The notes under the pieces: generated by a model
What the model was told of the DNA's origin: nothing
Database searches by the model: none
What the model saw: only the letters and a program-made list of their open reading frames with translations
Shown here: one piece after another, positions 11,371 through 24,308 of the stretch
How the letters are laid out: every line of letters begins with the position of its first letter
Numbering within the stretch: position 1 is the stretch's first letter
Program-made: the position numbers and the translations under genes
From: Schoenoplectus triqueter
Taxonomy: Eukaryota > Streptophyta > Magnoliopsida > Poales > Cyperaceae
DNA: 47,042 nucleotides
NCBI GenBank assembly: GCA_964058805.1
Contig: CAXKVV010000734.1
Location: 1-47,042, forward strand
Direction of reading: 5' to 3'

Positions 11371-14300
11371 TTTTTTTATTGTTTATCTTATATATATTTT
11401 TATTGTGTTTATATATTTTATTATACTTTTTTATTTCATTTATTATTATTTATTTTTTTATTATTATAATTATACATTTTTATTTCAAACTCCACACAAA
11501 AATAATAGAAAATGAATTAGCTATTATTCAGAATTTGTTTTGGATTTTTGATATTTTTATAATAGTCAAAATAATAGGTCAAAGCTTGGTCAACAGAAGA
11601 AAAAAAAGCAAATAATGTCATTTTGTTTTTAATTTTTTTATATATAGTAATATTATTAAAACTGAAATATTTTTATATAAAAAAATACTATAGAAAACAA
11701 AAAAAATTTAGAAATAAATTTGAATCAATTTGGATTTTGAGAACATTTTTAAATAATTTATTTCCTCTTTATTTTGAATTTTCTGATATTAATTGGCTTT
11801 TGGGCTTAGTAAATTGAGCTTAATCTGGGCTATTAGATATGTATCAAGATTAGCACAGATCTTTTATTTAACTCTTTATTTTATTTGAGTCGTTAGATTT
11901 ACTTTGAGATTAATCTATTAAATGATGAATGGTCCAGATGCATTCGCTATTTTCTCTTAAGCTATATTTTATTACAAACGTCCGATCATCTGCAAGATTT
12001 ATTCATGTGCTTCAATATTCGTGCTTAAGCGTCAATACTCGCGCTGTTGCGTCCCTTTGACTTTCTGGTCAATAGTGTCACCAAGATTCGTGTTGGTGAC
12101 GTCGCCGGCGACTGGGACCACCATTTTCCGATCAGATAGATGTTTTAGCATCGTCTTGTCACAAGGAACCTTTCTACGGTGTCCGATTAATGATCAATGT
12201 GGTGATTCACGCTGTACACTAGTTCCAGATAGAACAGATTGGTACTGTTTGGTACCGATAAGTGATACTCACAATTCCAATCGATTTTGGTGAAATTCTT
12301 TGTCAATGCAAGCCTTATAATGCATCGTCTTTGTATATTTAAGTGAATCATCATGATGCAAACTAGTTTTACTCACTAATTTTTGTTAATATGAGATATT
12401 GACCAGTGTTGTTCAATACCGACTAGTACCGATTGTAATTTATTTCAAATTATTGTTATTTACTCACTCTCAATACTATTCACACATCTATTAAGCTTTA
12501 CAACAATAATTCTAATCATAATGCACTCAATTAGGCATGTAATTCCTTTTTAATCTCGATTTGGAACTCAACTTTGTCAGTGTGACACGACAACACCGTT
12601 GAAATTCTGATTTCGTCGAGTTTTCAAGCTCTCAGCTGAGATCAATCGACTTTAAACAACAATGCAAACTCCAATGTATATGATACAGATAAGAATCAAT
12701 GTAATTTTGACTTTGAAATAAGGAATCAAATTGAAAAGTCAACTGTTATCGAGTTCTCAAGTGAAGTACTGAGATCGATCGATATAACAGTGTCAATTAA
12801 CAATCTTTAAGCGAGATTCATCAAAGAAAATAAAAAATTCACACTCTCTGAGCTTGAAGCTTATGAAAGAAAGAAGAAAATCAATGAAAAATCAAGAAAA
12901 TCCAAAACGACACAATATCATACTATTATTCATAAATTCAATTTCGATTGCACTATCAAACTCTAATTTTCAAGAATTAAACTTGCTAACTCTCAATTAA
13001 CAATACACAAAGCTTAGAACTTACTTCTAATTGAGTAATTGAGATGAATGAATCAAGTTCTCAAGTTTAAAACTGAGATCAATCGATTATACCGATTCAT
13101 TTTCTTCTCTTCTTGCACTCTTTGAATTTAATATCAAGTTCTCTATCTCTCACTATTGATACTAGAAGGAATGAAATTCTCTCTTCTCCTCTCAGCCTTC
13201 GTCTCTTCTGTCTCTCTTTCTTTCTTCTCTTCAATTAGGGGTTTATATAGGCAATAAAGGGGTGCACAAGGGAGTTAAGGCCATACACTACACAAACACC
13301 AACAATTGAGCTACCCTGGCCTATGAACATGGTATTCACTTTCTATTAACCATTTTGTTATGATGTGAGCCCCATTTAAATGAATTCAAGGTGAGTTCTT
13401 TGATTGTTGACTGTGTTTGACCCCTTTCTCACTTCTCTTCCCTGATGGAACCTTCTAGACCTCTTAGCATACTATATATACTAATCTCGATGCATCTAAG
13501 GCGTCTCTTTGCTCTCTGCCATTATAGTTTACCTCTCAAGCTCTAACTCATTCATCCGAGTTCAAGCTTTGACTCAAATCATATGTCCTTCATTCAATTG
13601 CCAATCTTTATCACTCTAGTAGCATCGTATGAGTGCATAAAAGCTACAAGCACTGTCAATTTGAGCTTATAACACAAGGTTTTAACTTTTCTCCATTTGT
13701 CCGATTTCAATACCTTAACTTAATTGCTTCAATTTAACTCACAATTGTTGCTCCTTTCTTTATTTACAGTGTCGTCTAAGTGTGTAGAAGAGATTTGCAC
13801 TATCAATTTTGAAGTTTGAAGCAAGAATTGAAGTGCCTAATTGTTCACCCGAGGTGTTCATCTCTCTCAATCACTCTATTCACTTGCTACTTTTTAATTT
13901 TGATCATTCCCACATCTTCTCTTATGTGTAGGCTAGCTTCGGCTAGAAAAACTCAAGATTTGAAGCTGTCGATCACCTCTAATGGCGCCTTCGGCTTCAT
14001 CGAGGAGAAGGAGAAAGAGATGGAGGGGGAGAAGGAGAGAGCTCTAGGGAGGCTGAGCTTGACGCACAAAGTCCGCAACGCACTAGGGCCCACTGTCAGA
14101 GGCGCAAGCTATGTGAGCCAGGTACATACCCCTTTTTCTCTTTGATTTAAATCTCAGTTTGATGCTATGTAGACTTGGTGCATAAATGAATGAATGAATT
14201 TCCTGTTGAATTGCTGACATGTGGGCCCCATATGTAAGATCTAGGAGTCTGGGCTCACAAGTCTGGTCATTAATTGCTTAGTCTACTGCTTAGTATTAAT

Positions 14301-15600
14301 TAGACTGAGGTGACATGTTGTGATAGGTCCATTTAATTAAACTCTTCCCTCTAAGTCTAATGATCTATTAACTGCCTGCTGACATAGCTCAGTGTGGTGC
14401 TGCCATGTGACATAAATAGGACCCACTTGTCAGGTATGTGGGACCCACATGGGTGAGGTGGACCAATGAGGTGCTGCCACATGGCACTAACATGTTGAAG
14501 TGGCCCAATGAGGTGTTGCCACGTGACACCCTCTCTCTCTCTTTTCTTATTCTATGTGTGCATGTTTGAGATCCCTAGTTTGCACCCAGCAGTGTTTCTA
14601 CCCCCAAGTTGCCCCAGACAAGTCTCTGATTGAATCTTAGTCCTTGATCAATCTGTTTTCCTCGTATGATTTTATTCTAATAGCTCCACTTATCCAAAAA
14701 TTATGAAATTTTGACCAAAAATCCCCAAATTTATGATGATCACTCCTGTAATTTTTAATTCCACTTTTTCCCTGCCTCCTTATTCTAATAATTCTTTTGC
14801 TCAGAAAACCCTATTTCCTTCTTTGGATTAATCCCAATTTTTCAATTATAACTCAGTGTCTCTGCCAAATAAATTTTTCTTGTAGAAATCACCCTAATTA
14901 AGTATCAATTAGACTTATATTAATGTTCATTATGGTTTGATTTGATCAATAGTTGATTACATGTCAACAATTGATATAAATCTAGACTTGATCAGATGTT
15001 TGCAACATTGACATCTGATTAGTCTTGTGAAATTGACTTTTAATCCATATCCATGAAAGTGGTTTGGTCAACAATTGACACAAATCTTGGCTTGGTCAGG
15101 TGTTTGCAACATTGACACCTGATCAGCCTTGAAAGCAAAATCACATTAAAATTTCTCATGATTGACTGTATCAAAATACTAGCTTGGCATTGGCACAATT
15201 CTTGTTGTACAGGATTGTATTGCTTTAATATTTCTTAGGGTTTGCTCTGAGGATTTGATTTGGGATTTGATCTTGTTTTTTTTATGTCTATCACTGAGGT
15301 GTGGGACCCACCTGTCAGTGAAAAATAATCAGATGGATGACCCCTCAGGAGATCTCTCTCCTGAATCTCCTGAGAGTCATCCACCATGAATGAACGTGAG
15401 GTGGCAGGACTTTTATACCTTTGACCTTTATCTAGAATTTTTTTGTGGGACAAATAAAAATTTTTCGGAGCTCAGCAACGATTTCTTCTGACTGGTGGAC
15501 CCTCTCTCTTGACCTTTCTCTCCTCTTTCTTATGATTTATTACTGATAATTGACATTTATCCTTAATTGTTCAGCTGTTTTATCCTTAAGATTTTTCAAG
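11371..15600. repeat. Non-coding LTR-retroelement-like sequence with tandem motifs
   Basis: No gag, protease, reverse transcriptase or integrase motif was seen. Diverged copies of a TCGAGTTCTCAAG...TGAGATCAATCGA block occur at about 12614, 12748 and 13052. A GTGG(A/C)CCAATGAGGTG block repeats at about 14458 and 14501. A unit of about 105 bp (TCAACAATTGA...TTGCAACATTGACA) is duplicated at about 14961 and 15066. GTGGGACCCAC-type motifs, common in plant LTRs, occur near 14439 and 15301. Candidate ORFs at 12021-12293 and 13816-14145 are not convincing as genes. Confidence 0.4.
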
Positions 15601-16130
15601 GGTAAACAAAATTGAACCAAGAAACAAAAATTAAATTAACTAAAAAATTTAACTGAAATTTTTAAATCAAAAAATCAATCCAAATAATTTAAAATTTAAT
15701 GCTTCAGTTTAAAATTAATTAAACTGATCCATTTGTAACCCAGGTGAAGGGTCAGTAATTCCCTTCTTGAGTGCCTCACGACTAAAAGGTATTAATTTTA
15801 ATCTGTAGTTCCCTTTTCAAGTGTCTTATGCTAAAAGATATTAAACTTTGATATGTGTTGAAAAGAGATTATGTATATCTTGTAATTAAAATAAAGGTGA
15901 CTGATGATAATTCTCAAGTTTTTATCCTCATAAATATTCTTAAATTTCGACTTCAGCGAATTCAACAGTTGAAGCTCAAAAAAGTCACAAATAAAGACGA
16001 ATTTAATTATTTCGTGATTTGATCGTAACTATCACGTGAATTGAAGGCGCTTCATTATTTTTTTCTGATTATCTTTATAATTTCTCTTTTGCGTTGTTTA
16101 CATTGATTTACTTGATTACTTTATGTTGAC
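15601..16130. other. AT-rich intergenic, nothing recognised
   Basis: A short AT-rich repeat-like segment (about 15600-15740) opens with AAATTGAACCAAG. The rest holds no gene, RNA or clear element that I can support. Confidence 0.4.
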
Positions 16131-17760
16131 TATGGGAAATGCTATGCACATAATTTAAGTGTTATTTATAAAAATTGTTTTGTTATTATTTACATCACAC
16201 TAATCTTTAGAGTAGCTATATTTATAAAAATTACTAGAGCACTTCGGTAAAATAAGTATGCACAATATATGCATTCTCCGCGCTAATAATTGAAGCGCGT
16301 GAGTTCTTCGCTATAATATTATTTATATTAATCATGTTCATAATATATGTTTAGGAAACTATTTATATTTGGCAGGCTTTTGACATTTAGACATATCTAT
16401 AACTGTATGAACCAAATAAAAATAATAGAAGAAACATTTTGTATTATCATGAAATTTTACTCTTGTATTATTTATATCTTCGTTATAACTGTTTATGCAA
16501 AAAAAGATTCACATTCTGCGCTAACTGCTCAAACACATTAGTTCTTTGCTTCAATACTATTTATACTAAACACCAATGTAATAGATATATAACTAGATTG
16601 TAGTTTGTTTATCCGACGAGCATGTATCTTTAACTAAGACATTATCTATATTTGGACTTCATCAGTTTACACATATCTATAACATAAACAAGAAAATGTC
16701 TGGTATTATCTTTATTCATTGTATGATTATTTATATGAATGAGACAAAAAAACATCTAACATTATTTATATGAATTCTTTGGGTTATTTAAATATTACAT
16801 AATAGTTATTTATATTAATAATGTACCAACATATTATTGCAATTGCTTGTACAACCATGTCTTTTTAGGCCATGATACTATTTATACAAGTCATTGAAAT
16901 TATTTACAATTAAACAAAAAAATACGACATCTAATAAGAAAATATGCAAAAAAAAAAATTTGGTGTTATAATGGGACTTTGCTTCAGTGTTATTTATATT
17001 AAATAATCGAGCTATTGACAATATTTTGGTAGCTGTCTATATTATTAACTAGTTGAAATCTCATCTAAGGCATAATCTAATGAAATTAATTATTAATAGA
17101 TGCTATATGTACTATTTACACTAAACTTTCTTACTATTTATATCAAACCAATTGATTGCTAACATCAATTTAGTACAAATTAATGTTTGAAATTCTTTAC
17201 AAATGATATTTGTACCAAATATGTGCATTATTTATGTTTCATGAATGAATTATTTATATTAAATATGTAAATATTATGATAATTATCATAACTCATATGC
17301 CATTATAGTCATAAATAATGCGACTCGACACATACTCTTTCTCTGATGCTATAATTTACATTAAATATATGGACACATGCATTATGATTATTGTCATATG
17401 CTAATATAGTAACGATTATATGGGTTATTTATATTTTATAAATGAATTATTTATTAATTATGTGAACGCCGATAATTGACATATGCATAGCCTTGTGACT
17501 ACATCTTTCTCTAGTGCTATTTATATAAATTTTTTGGGTTATTTATATTTCATAAATGAATCATCTATATTAGCTATATAAACATAGTATGATAATCATT
17601 AGATTCCAATACAATAACTAGTGACACAGCTTATGACCTATTAAAACACTTTCTCATCACGCACTTTGTTGCTATTTATATCATTTATTTGAGTTGTTTA
17701 TGTGAGATATACTGATAAATCAAATAGGACTTAAATATTACGTGATAAATCACGATCAAT
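16130..17760. repeat. Degenerate tandem array with TATTTATATT core
   Basis: More than twenty copies of (T/C)TATTTATATT or close variants are spread over about 1.6 kb. Longer units can be aligned by eye. Units starting near 17220, 17415 and 17531 each read GGGTTATTTATATTTCATAAATGAAT-like, then a TATGATAATTATCATA-like stretch, then CTTTCTC(T/A) and GTGCTATTTATAT. An earlier pair near 16280 and 16518 shares GCGCTAA...TTCTTTGCTTCAATACTATTTATA. Spacing varies (about 115-240 bp), so this is an old, eroded array. No ORF explains it. Confidence 0.55.
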
Positions 17761-19300
17761 CATTTTTTTAAAAGTGTGGCTTAAATACTGGAATGCCGAT
17801 ATTTTATGAGAGGAATAATGATGGTCAGATTATGCAAATTAAACTATGCATTTACGAATCAATATTTAATGAAAAGAGAATAAGAAATAAGAAATAATTT
17901 CATGGACGGAAGAGTGAGAGAGAAGATAATTATGATATTATAAATTTTCATTATGAAAATGGATAGATAATTTTCATTTTTTTTTCTGAAGAGCTTCTTA
18001 TCAGGAATGTTTAAATTGAGGAATTGCTCAGGATAAGATATTTAAAAGAAATTTAAAATGACTTGGTTAATTGCGTTCGAAGGGCACCACCTGTGCCTAA
18101 CTGTCGATCAATTAATGTTTTGGGGATAACAGCAGGAGACAAGTGAGTGGAGATGGTAATATTATTCCTAAAATTAAATAAAGAGAAGGTACAATTACTT
18201 CTAAAGCATAGACATGATTGTGCATGTCTTAATTACCAAGAAAAATAATAATTGTACGTCCTTTTTATTATTTTTTTTCACGTACCTTTTATATTTCTTA
18301 TCGCATTCTAGATACTTCAGAATTGCCTTTTCCTGTATATATAAATTTATAGCCTTTTTCTGTAGGCAAGGAATCTTTCTTTATCACGCCAGTTGTTATT
18401 TGTTACAACAATTAGGTCTCTCTACAGAGCTTCAACTGCAACAGGAATCAACGCAACATATGCACTTGGACGGATCAATCATTAAATGCATGCACACATG
18501 TTGGTACTATCAAAGTTTTAAAATGTAAATTTTAATATATCTATAATTAGCTATCAGGGCCATAAGGATACATATGCAGATCAATACACGGATTACATAT
18601 ATAAATATATATTTTATTTTTTAAAGTATTTGAATCAATCATTTATTTTTAAATAATTTTAATATAAAATAAAAATTATAATAAGATATTAATATAATTT
18701 TAAATTTTTTACATAAAATATATCATACGATTAAATTTAAAGATTTCATATAATAATTGAAAAATATCATACATTATTGAATATATAGATTTATATTGTT
18801 ATACATGCGATATCACAGCATATAAACAGTGTTGGAGTTTCATTGATTACTAATTAATACAAATCACTGTAGAGTATAAAGGTCCCCCAAAAAAAGAAAT
18901 GTGATTTATGATGCTTGAAGTTTCGCTACTGCATATAAGCATAAACATACCGTACATGGACAGCAATAACAATATTTATTTACTTATTTACTTATTTTTA
19001 TTTTCAACAAACATAATAAAGTTTCTGTTCATATTTTACTCTATGCATTTATTTTTACTTTTTTTCTATATAGATTTGTAAAGTTTTTTCTTTTTTTCAC
19101 TCTCCATCAAGTTAATTCCCAAGTCATTTTGTCACAATTGTTTTAATAAAATAAAATAATTTGTCTATATCTTTAATCAGTTATTTTGTAAAGTTACATA
19201 AATAGTCCTCCTTTCATCGTGTTTATTTGAAAATTCTGGTATAATTACTTCTTGAAATATTATTTTGTGGAATAATTTAGTATATAGTTAACTTTTATAT

Positions 19301-19344
<44 letters not shown>

Positions 19345-19900
19345 CCTATATATATATTATCCAAATAAAAACCAAATATTAATGCGCTCTCAATTATTGA
19401 GATATATAATGTGTATCAAATTTTAATTTCTTTAGTTAACGTTGGAGTCTAAACCATCCAACTTAATATGAAATTTGATTGAACATTTATCATTTTATTA
19501 TTAGAAATTCTATGCTAAAATTTTTTGTACTGTATAATAAAAGACTAAAGATCTTTCAAACTGATGACTCAAATTGAATATATGTCACATGTAAAGAGAG
19601 CATATTTACAATTTTAACTTACAATTTGAATACTATTTAAATAGAGTTGTTCTGACTATGAATACTATTTAAAAGTAGGATGTATGTTTTAGTTATTCAT
19701 TTCTTTTAACATTTAAAATTGAAGAATCTACTTTTACACCACGAATTGATGTTTGTTACAGGTCCATTTCAGGAAGAAAAGCAATAGGAAACGGAGACAT
19801 GCGTCGTGAGTCTTTTTCAGATGCCAGATGCAGAGATACTGGTCCACCACAAATTGGCTTATATGAGAGTACCCCTCAATCCTCAATCCTCAATTCCTCA
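17761..19900. other. Intergenic with AT-rich repeats
   Basis: No gene was recognised. 18512-18800 contains a GTTTTAAAATG start and AT-rich text matching, in reverse orientation, the interior of the TIR element at 43284-44166, so it is probably a decayed copy of that family. Otherwise the sequence is unremarkable until the promoter of the glycine-rich gene. Confidence 0.4.
19303..19342. repeat. (TA)n microsatellite
   Basis: About twenty perfect TA dinucleotides, followed by a second short TA run. Confidence 0.9.
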
Positions 19901-19955
19901 TGCACATTGCACATCACTGATTAATTGGAGCAAATATCATTTTATATAATATCTC
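19855..19955 (+). promoter_or_regulatory. Putative core promoter and leader of glycine-rich gene
   Basis: A CTTATATGAG box near 19858 is followed by a CA/CT-rich stretch with a repeated CAATCCT motif up to the ATG at 19956, as expected for a plant TATA box and short leader. A second TATATAA near 19943 is too close to the ATG to serve it. This is inference from position only. Confidence 0.3.
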
Positions 19956-20558
19956 ATGATGAAATCCTCGCTCCTCAAATTCTTCCTCTTCTTCACTATT
20001 ATTCTCCAAGCTTCTTGGTGCTTAGCAAGTGAAGTTTCCAGTGGTGAAAAGTTAGCCACGTTGCCATTACCCCTAGGTAACTTCATCCCTCTTTGTTATA
20101 ATCTAAAGTTAATGTCACAATATTTTAATCTCCATTCAGTTTTTTTTTCTGAGGTATGTACCATCGATTGTCATCTGAGGACATGAAGATGCTTGTGCTT
20201 TGGTATTATATATGGGTGAGGATGACTTGAAAATGGATTATTTTGATAATCTTAACAATAAATTTTCAAATAAATACTAAAAAAAATCTTATAGATATAT
20301 TTTTTTACTTATAGATTGATGTTGATTCAAATTTCATTATCGTTTGATACTCCATCAAAGACCATCAAAATTTTATACAATTTACAATGATTATAATTTG
20401 ACGATCTTTAATTAACTATTAAATAATAATGAAATTACATGAAATTTAAATCACCATCAATCTATAAGTAAAAAATATATCAATAAAAAAAATTAGTATT
20501 TATTTGAAAATCTATTGTTAAGATTAGCAAAATAGCACATTGTCAAGTGATCTTCACC

Positions 20559-20589
<31 letters not shown>

Positions 20590-20995
20590 TAGAGATACTG
20601 TGAGCTTAAACTCACGGAGGTCTTTCGTAAGCTTAACTCAAAAAACATATTAAATCATCTCGAAATTTTAATTTATCATTCTCATTAAATTCTTTATATG
20701 AAAATCTCATGAGATGCAAAAATTTGGAGTGTTTTGAGCTTTTTAAGTCACCGTTTTTAATTTTTTAAAATGATGTTTAAGTATTGAATATATTATTATT
20801 TTTTTTAGAGCTGATTTTCAAAAATTAAAAACCATAACTTAAAAAGCTCAAAACGCTCCAAATTTTTGCATCCCATGAGATTTTCATATAAAAAATTTAA
20901 TGAAAATAATAAATTAAAATTTCGAGATGATTTAATATATTGATTGAGTTAAGCTCACGGAATACCTCCGTGAGCTTAAGCTCATAATAACTTCA

Positions 20996-21033
<38 letters not shown>

Positions 21034-22193
21034 TGAACCCACAATGTGCGTTTCAGAGCAAGGAATTTTCATAAAAGATATATTATATCCTAGTAAAATT
21101 TGGCTACTTTACTATTTCCCCTCTTGGAAATATAACAACGAAACATATTAGACCGAATTTCATGTGTACCCTGCAAAACTTAAAAATGTTGGAAGTACCC
21201 TTAAAAAGGTTGGCTCTCCCTCGTCTCCTCATGAAATCAGTATGACTGTGTTAAACATTTTGTATCCCCCTCATTGTCCTTGTAACAATTAAATATTACT
21301 AGATTATCTTTGATATTTCCAGATGTACTGATGAAATTCAACTAGAACATTACTGCATCAACATATTTCAATATTTATAACGATTATAGCAACAAGTATA
21401 ATTAGGCATTAGCTGCAACGAAATCATCTAAGTCTCCAACCAAAAATATGAACCAAGGTTGTCAATTCAGTTCTGTTGGTATTCTGATTTTATTGGGTTC
21501 TAATACTGAATAACAGAGCAAACATCCTTTGATTCTATCAACAAAAATGCAGACTGAATGTTTGTCTAAGTTTATTCAATTTATAATTGTACAAGAAAGA
21601 TATACAGGGATATGCTATTGTCCAAAACCAGTATTATATCCATTACACAAGTATCATATAGTGATAATTTGAAACGGAGTACTAGAATATCACAGAACCT
21701 GAAGCTCTGTTTAATTGGCAAATTGGAATGGAATTGACAACCCTGTCATTAACTCTTTGCCCTAAAAGCTTGACAAACAAGAGAAAAAAAAATCATCAAT
21801 TTTTCAGCTAAAGAGAAAACCATTAAAGATATTGATGATGGTTTAAGAGTGCCGCAAACCAACTCAGTTTATGACAAAGAACCTGTTGATGTTCCAAATG
21901 CCAAGTATCACCGCAAACTTAGAAAAACAGTTGTGATGCAAACAACGATCTTCTTGCACAAGGGTGGTTCCGGAGGCGGGGGTAGTGGGGGTAGCGGTGG
22001 TGGAGGTGGAGGAGGTAGTGGTGGTGGCGGTGGGACTGGTGGAGGCAAAGGTGTAGGTGGCAGCGGTTCACAATCAAATCACCAAGCACATAAGAAGAAG
22101 AACAGTACGATTTCTCTTGCCCATCCATGGATTTACATCCTTTTGGAGATTGGGATTTATGCAATTGCTATCCTACCTTTCACCCTAATTTAA
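19956..22193 (+). CDS. Secreted glycine-rich protein, isoform A (exon 1 + exon 2)
   Basis: I do not recognise this family. Exon 1 (19956-20076) encodes two Met, a short basic segment and a hydrophobic stretch (LLKFFLFFTIILQASWCLA), a clear signal peptide, then SEVSSGEKLATLPLPL. The donor at 20077 is phase 1. Exon 2 is best started at 21808, after the pyrimidine-rich acceptor TTTTTCAG, and ends at TAA 22191-22193; a weaker acceptor at 21850 is also in frame. It encodes a charged segment, a basic stretch (KYHRKLRKTVV), a Gly/Ser run of about 35 residues, a basic HKKK patch and a hydrophobic C-terminal tail after HPW. That makes about 168 residues. Signal peptide plus hydrophobic C-terminus suggests a membrane-anchored or GPI-anchored wall-facing protein (inference). 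The intron of about 1.7 kb holds two foldback MITEs. A paralogous last exon lies 0.7 kb downstream. Confidence 0.65.
20234..20538. mobile_element. Foldback MITE in intron 1, about 305 bp
   Basis: The two halves are near-complete inverted repeats: the left arm GGATTATTTTGATAATCTT (from 20235) matches the reverse complement of the right arm ending at 20538, continuing through ACAATA(A/G)ATTTTCAAATAAA and the TTACTTATAGATTGATG segment. There is no coding capacity. The target duplication is unclear. Confidence 0.75.
20560..20589. repeat. (TA)n(GA)n microsatellite
   Basis: A TA run passes directly into a GA run and adjoins the left end of the next MITE. Confidence 0.85.
20588..20997. mobile_element. 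Foldback MITE family 1, copy 1
   Basis: The left arm begins AGTAGAGATAC and the right arm ends ATAACTTCACT. Arms of about 170 bp are inverted, with conserved GAGCTTAA, CTCACGGAGG and ATTAAATCATCTCGAAATTT blocks. It is flanked by TA-rich sequence, so insertion at TA is likely. A second copy at 39464-39842 has the same arms with the central segment in the opposite orientation. Confidence 0.8.
20999..21031. repeat. (TA)n microsatellite
   Basis: About sixteen TA units, immediately after the foldback MITE. It may be the expanded target site. Confidence 0.9.
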
Positions 22194-22917
22194 CTGGTAA
22201 ATTTTCATACTATTGCGGGTTGCAGGTATTAGTATGGGTGCTTTCACGGTAAGTTTGCCGATGTTGTGTTATTGATTTGATTTTCAGATTTTTTAGTTGC
22301 TTTTTTTTTGTGTGTGTTATGCACTATTATGATCACATTTTAAAGCAAAGGTTTGATGGTATGCATTACTTTTACCTGTGCCGTTTTTCCCTTTTTACTT
22401 ATACCTCACATAAATAAATAATTTATAAGGTGTGAAAGTAAACAACAAAAAGCTATCAAGATTTGATAAATCTAGATAGAAACATGAGTTAGGAATTACT
22501 AATTAGGATCCATTGACAGCCACTTAAAAGAATTACCTCTGTTTTCAGCCTTAATATATCTCCAAGTTCATTATTTAGGTTAATATCTTCTGTTCAACTT
22601 TTAGCTAAGAAATATAAAAGAAACTCTTGAGACATTTAAAGTACAGATGATCTGTACAGATTTATGTATCGACTTGAAAACCTAATATAACACCACTAAA
22701 GTAATGCGCAATCATGCCATATAAAATTTGAAATTAGTAGAATGAATACTCCCTGACCCAAAAAAAAAAACTTTATTTTAGAAGTAATACCATAAAAGGA
22801 ACTTATAGTAAAAAGAATAACCTGATATGCTAACTAATTGAAGAATGTACGCGATTTTTCTCTCCCTTTTTTGGCTGCAAACTAAAGCATCAACTCGTTA
22901 ATTAACAAATTTTATAG

Positions 22918-23252
22918 TTGCTCAAGCAACAACGACTAGAGATGTCAGAGGATTGGAGCGAGCTCATATTCCAATCACATGCGACCACCAAGAAATCAAC
23001 AAAGTGGTTGCGATGGAGATTGCGGATAAACACAGGGGCGGTGGAGAAGGTGCTGGCGGCAGTGGTGGCAATAGAAATGGTGCACACGGCAATGAGAATG
23101 GCACTGGAGAAAAAACTACAAATGGAGCTGAGTCAGTTCACCATGGGAAGAAGCATCATAATATTGCACCTTCTCTTGGTTATCCATGGATGTGCATGCT
23201 TCTCGGATTCGGTGTCTCCATGATCACGTCTCTTTCTTCCTTCATGATTTAG
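22918..23252 (+). CDS. Alternative last exon (or orphan paralogue exon) of glycine-rich gene, isoform B
   Basis: This exon follows the acceptor TTTTATAG and begins TTGCTCAAGC. Joined to exon 1 (19956-20076) it keeps the frame, giving Val at the junction and a protein of about 151 residues ending at TAG 23250-23252. Its layout parallels exon 2: a charged segment, a Gly/Asn-rich run (KHRGGGEGAGGSGG...), a basic HHGKKHHN patch, then a PWMCMLLGFG hydrophobic tail to the C-terminus. No separate signal-peptide exon was seen between 22194 and 22917. It could be an alternative terminal exon of the same gene, or a tandem copy that lost its first exon. No transcript evidence is available here. Confidence 0.55.
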
Positions 23253-24308
23253 TATGTGTTAGGAAGATTTAAGGATCTTGCCGTTGCTCGCTCAATAACA
23301 TGTAGAACTGCAATGTCATAAACGTACATGGTTGTTTTATTTCTATGTAAATGTATTACACTATCTGTCTTACCATTTCGAAAGTCAGAACGTGAATATA
23401 TATAAATTTGTAATGACGAGAGCATCATACTGTAATTTTCATTTCATTTTGATAAATGTTAGTAGTTTAAACATGATTACCATTTGACATAATTTAATAT
23501 TCTTGTCTATTTGCATTAATGTTTTTTTTCTTTATCATCGTTTTATCTAAAACGCAGTCCATGATATAATGTAGCAGTTTAGTATGAGTATAAAATTCGT
23601 CCTTCAGACTCCATCATATATACATATCTTACTGCGTTTCTAGTCATCTAGATTCGGGAATAATTGTAGGATTTCTTGGGAGAACAGATGTTGCCTTTGA
23701 TCACGCACAAATTAGACATTGGATGAATCACAATCATGTGAATGTCAAATCATGTCCATGCTGGATTGAACCAACTTTTACAAGATAAAAACAAACCAGC
23801 CATGTATATTAAAGCATTATTTAAAATTACTACAAAACCCACAATATATTCGGGCTAATTTTACATGCACTGATAGGCTCATACCCCATAGGCAAAAGCA
23901 AGCCCAGAAATGTAGTTATTTACAGATGTAGCTTTTGAAAACCCTAGACAATACTGCAATAGCATGAGTAAATTAAGGTACTATTAAAACTGAAAATCTA
24001 ATGAGCGACTGGTAGTTTTTCTTCGTTTGAAGAGAGATTTGAGGCCTTTCAGAAGGATCAAATATGATTAAATAATAACCAGAGTCCAGAGGTTATGAAC
24101 ATAGAATCACAACAAACCAAGGATAACCATACCACCCGCTAATGGTGAAGAAACCAGATGTTCATACTGGTACCAAGATGGCAAAATATCAACAAACCAT
24201 ATACTAAAAGCCCCAATTTTCTTACTTTATTTTCCAATTGAAATGGGTTTAGTATGACCCAGTACACACAAACTGGTACTCAATCTCAACAATTCAATAT
24301 CAGTATTA
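23253..24308. other. 3' flank between convergent genes
   Basis: Probable 3' untranslated sequence of the glycine-rich gene (AT-rich to about 23450), then unremarkable intergenic DNA up to the tail-to-tail F-box pseudogene. No gene was seen. Confidence 0.5.

Noticed and set aside
12021..12293. ORF of 90 codons in the LTR-like region
   Set aside because: No recognisable domain, no splice context and surrounded by repeats.
13816..14145. ORF of 109 codons with a Glu/Lys-rich segment
   Set aside because: Ends at a possible donor but no partner exon or family resemblance was seen; probably transposon leader sequence.
16130..17760. CRISPR-like array
   Set aside because: Repeat spacing and unit sequence are irregular and AT-rich, and this is a plant nuclear region.
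22227..22250. Possible 23 nt microexon (TTGCAG before, GTAAGT after)
   Set aside because: Good splice signals, but inserting it before 22918 puts that exon in the wrong frame; at most untranslated.
22918..23223. Alternative ORF overlapping the second glycine-rich exon
   Set aside because: The overlapping frame gives the glycine-rich run and hydrophobic tail parallel to exon 2 and fits the exon 1 splice phase; this one does not.
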